Of a stretch of 54,959 nucleotides of DNA, positions 53,813 to 54,959 are shown one piece after another. The stretch's first letter is position 1, and the number at the start of each line of letters is the position of its first letter. The DNA is from Oscillospiraceae bacterium. GTDB taxonomy: Bacteria; Bacillota; Clostridia; Oscillospirales; Acutalibacteraceae. Made by a program: the position numbers and the translations under genes. The notes beneath the pieces are model-generated. The model did no database searches. It had not been told where the DNA came from and saw only the letters and a program-made list of their open reading frames with translations. The DNA lies in assembly GCA_902786285.1 (NCBI GenBank), contig CADABX010000005.1, forward strand, positions 1-54,959. The letters run 5' to 3'.

Positions 53813-54835
53813 ATGAAAATCTTTATGATCGGCGGCACCGGTCTGCTCGGCTGCGAAGCGGCCACCGAACTCATCCGCCGCGGCCACAGTGTAACCAGCG
53901 TCGCCCTGCCGCCGCTGCCCGAGGGCGCACCCATTCCGGAAGAGATGGAGATCCTTTTCGGCGATATCAACAAAAAGAGCGACGCCGAGATCGAAGCGCT
54001 GCTCTCCGGCTGCGACGTGTTTATCTTTGCCGCCGGCGTGGACGAACGCGTGGAGTTTCCGGCGCCCGTACTCGAATACTACTATAAATACAACATCGCG
54101 CCGCTCGAGCGGATTCTGCCGCTGTGCAAAAAGGCCGGCGTCAAACGCGCCGTGGTGCTCGGCTCCTACTTTGCCTATCTCGCAAAGAAACGCCCGGATA
54201 TGAAGCTGACCGACAAAAACAAATATTTCAAGTCCCGCATCCAGCAGGAGGAGGTTTGCGCATCGTTTGCCGACGACACGTTCGGCGTGGCCGTGCTCGA
54301 GCTGCCCTATATCTTCGGCACCCAGCCGGGCAGAAAACCCGTGTGGACGGTGCTCATTGAACAGATCGGCTTTATGGACAAATGGCCGTTTACGATGTAT
54401 CCGAAGGGCGGCACCACGATGCTCACCTGCCGCCAGGTCGGCCAGGCCATCGCCGGCGCCGCGGAACGAAACAAATCCGGCTTTGAAGCGATTCCCATCG
54501 GCATGTATAACATGAAGTGGACCGAGTTTCTTTCCATCGTCTATGAGGCCCGCGGCATGGGCGCCGACCGCAAGATCCTTTCCGTGCCGCCGATCGCTAT
54601 GAAAATGGGCATGGTCAAGGTCGTGGCCGATTACAAAAAGAGGAAGATCGACTCCGGCATGGATCCGTTCAACCTGCCCGATATTATGGACCTCGATCTG
54701 TTTATCAACGACACCTACTGCCGCGCCCTGGGCGTGCAGGACGACGATATCCGCGCGGCGATCGCCGATTCCATCCGCGTGTCAGAGGCCGCCTATAAAG
54801 GCACGGTCAAGCTGCTGGATATGAAGGGCGAATAA
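53813..54835 (+). CDS. NAD-dependent epimerase/dehydratase family protein, 340 aa
   Basis: An N-terminal Rossmann fold with 'FMIGGTGLLGCEAATELIRRGH' (GxxGxxG) and 'DVFIFAAGVDE' is seen. The usual YxxxK may be represented by 'YFKSRIQQEE' (about residue 138-147), so the catalytic Tyr/Lys are not certain. Extended-SDR features 'VLELPYIFGTQPG' and a C-terminal substrate domain are present. Substrate unknown; position beside the SCP2 cluster hints at related metabolism. CAGGAGG precedes the ATG. Confidence 0.82.
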   Translation: MKIFMIGGTGLLGCEAATELIRRGHSVTSVALPPLPEGAPIPEEMEILFGDINKKSDAEIEALLSGCDVFIFAAGVDERVEFPAPVLEYYYKYNIAPLERILPLCKKAGVKRAVVLGSYFAYLAKKRPDMKLTDKNKYFKSRIQQEEVCASFADDTFGVAVLELPYIFGTQPGRKPVWTVLIEQIGFMDKWPFTMYPKGGTTMLTCRQVGQAIAGAAERNKSGFEAIPIGMYNMKWTEFLSIVYEARGMGADRKILSVPPIAMKMGMVKVVADYKKRKIDSGMDPFNLPDIMDLDLFINDTYCRALGVQDDDIRAAIADSIRVSEAAYKGTVKLLDMKGE

Positions 54836-54850
54836 GATTATCGAGAAAAA

Positions 54851-54921
54851 GCCACCCGGTCGGGCAATATCATTAAGATAAGGAACAGGACACTCACAAA
54901 AAGTGGGTGGCCTGTTTTTTT
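54851..54921 (+). terminator. Intrinsic terminator with alternative pairing
   Basis: The stem AACAGG/CCTGTT (54884-54889 with 54911-54916) with inner ACTCAC/GTGGGT is followed by a T run. GCCACCC at 54851-54857 could instead pair with GGGTGGC at 54905-54911 and break this stem. A lone TTGACA at 54943-54948 suggests a promoter that continues past the window. Confidence 0.65.
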
Positions 54922-54959
54922 GAAGAAATATTCAAAAAAGACTTGACAAAACAGTAAAA

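Overview
The window looks like a chromosome segment of an uncultured anaerobic Clostridia, probably of the gut Oscillospiraceae type. This rests on content: an [FeFe] hydrogenase, NifU/NifS-type Fe-S assembly, a DUF951-prfA-Sua5-coaE operon, BspA-like leucine-rich-repeat secreted proteins, a sialidase, a heterodimeric ABC exporter, a split transketolase, and high GC with consensus TTGACA-17-TATAAT promoters. No rRNA, tRNA, CRISPR array, integrase or intact transposase was seen.

Layout. 1-7.6 kb: an SDR enzyme, a secreted LRR protein facing an XRE regulator across twin operator-like palindromes, a MarR-controlled ABC exporter pair, and a small membrane protein. 7.7-11 kb: a leftward operon of a hypothetical protein, a YfcC-type transporter and a TIGR00300 (ornithine cyclodeaminase-type) enzyme. 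11-17.8 kb: gltX-glnS-membrane protein, then a GIY-YIG/esterase fusion and a sialidase. 17.8-26.5 kb: a three-S1 protein, the DUF951-prfA-Sua5-coaE-slt-aminopeptidase operon, then metY-ychF. 26.5-28 kb: a gene-free array of about six 155-bp repeat units in two opposed triplets, bounded by identical palindromes. 28-37 kb: nifU/nifS, a small membrane protein, a giant double metallophosphatase, a MATE exporter whose 3' end runs into repeat DNA, and a second BspA-like protein. 37.5-41.1 kb: a GltD-type flavoprotein with an [FeFe] hydrogenase. 41.2-46.5 kb: araD-sugar kinase, then rlmH-walJ-murA. 46.8-47.2 kb: a compact locus resembling a type I toxin-antitoxin pair. 47.6-52.9 kb: a leftward cluster of two tandem-SCP2-like proteins around a class III aminotransferase and a split transketolase. 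53-55 kb: a universal-stress-type protein and an NAD-dependent epimerase-like protein.

Two parts seem least described. One is the 25-residue hydrophobic peptide with a convergent antisense RNA, each under a perfect consensus promoter and each starting with the same leader module. The other is the SCP2-aminotransferase-transketolase-SCP2 cluster, which suggests a sugar- or ketol-derived amino compound made or carried on a lipid-binding protein. Housekeeping functions (translation, CoA, peptidoglycan, Fe-S assembly) are interleaved with surface and accessory genes, and intergenic spaces hold several families of hairpin-rich dispersed repeats.
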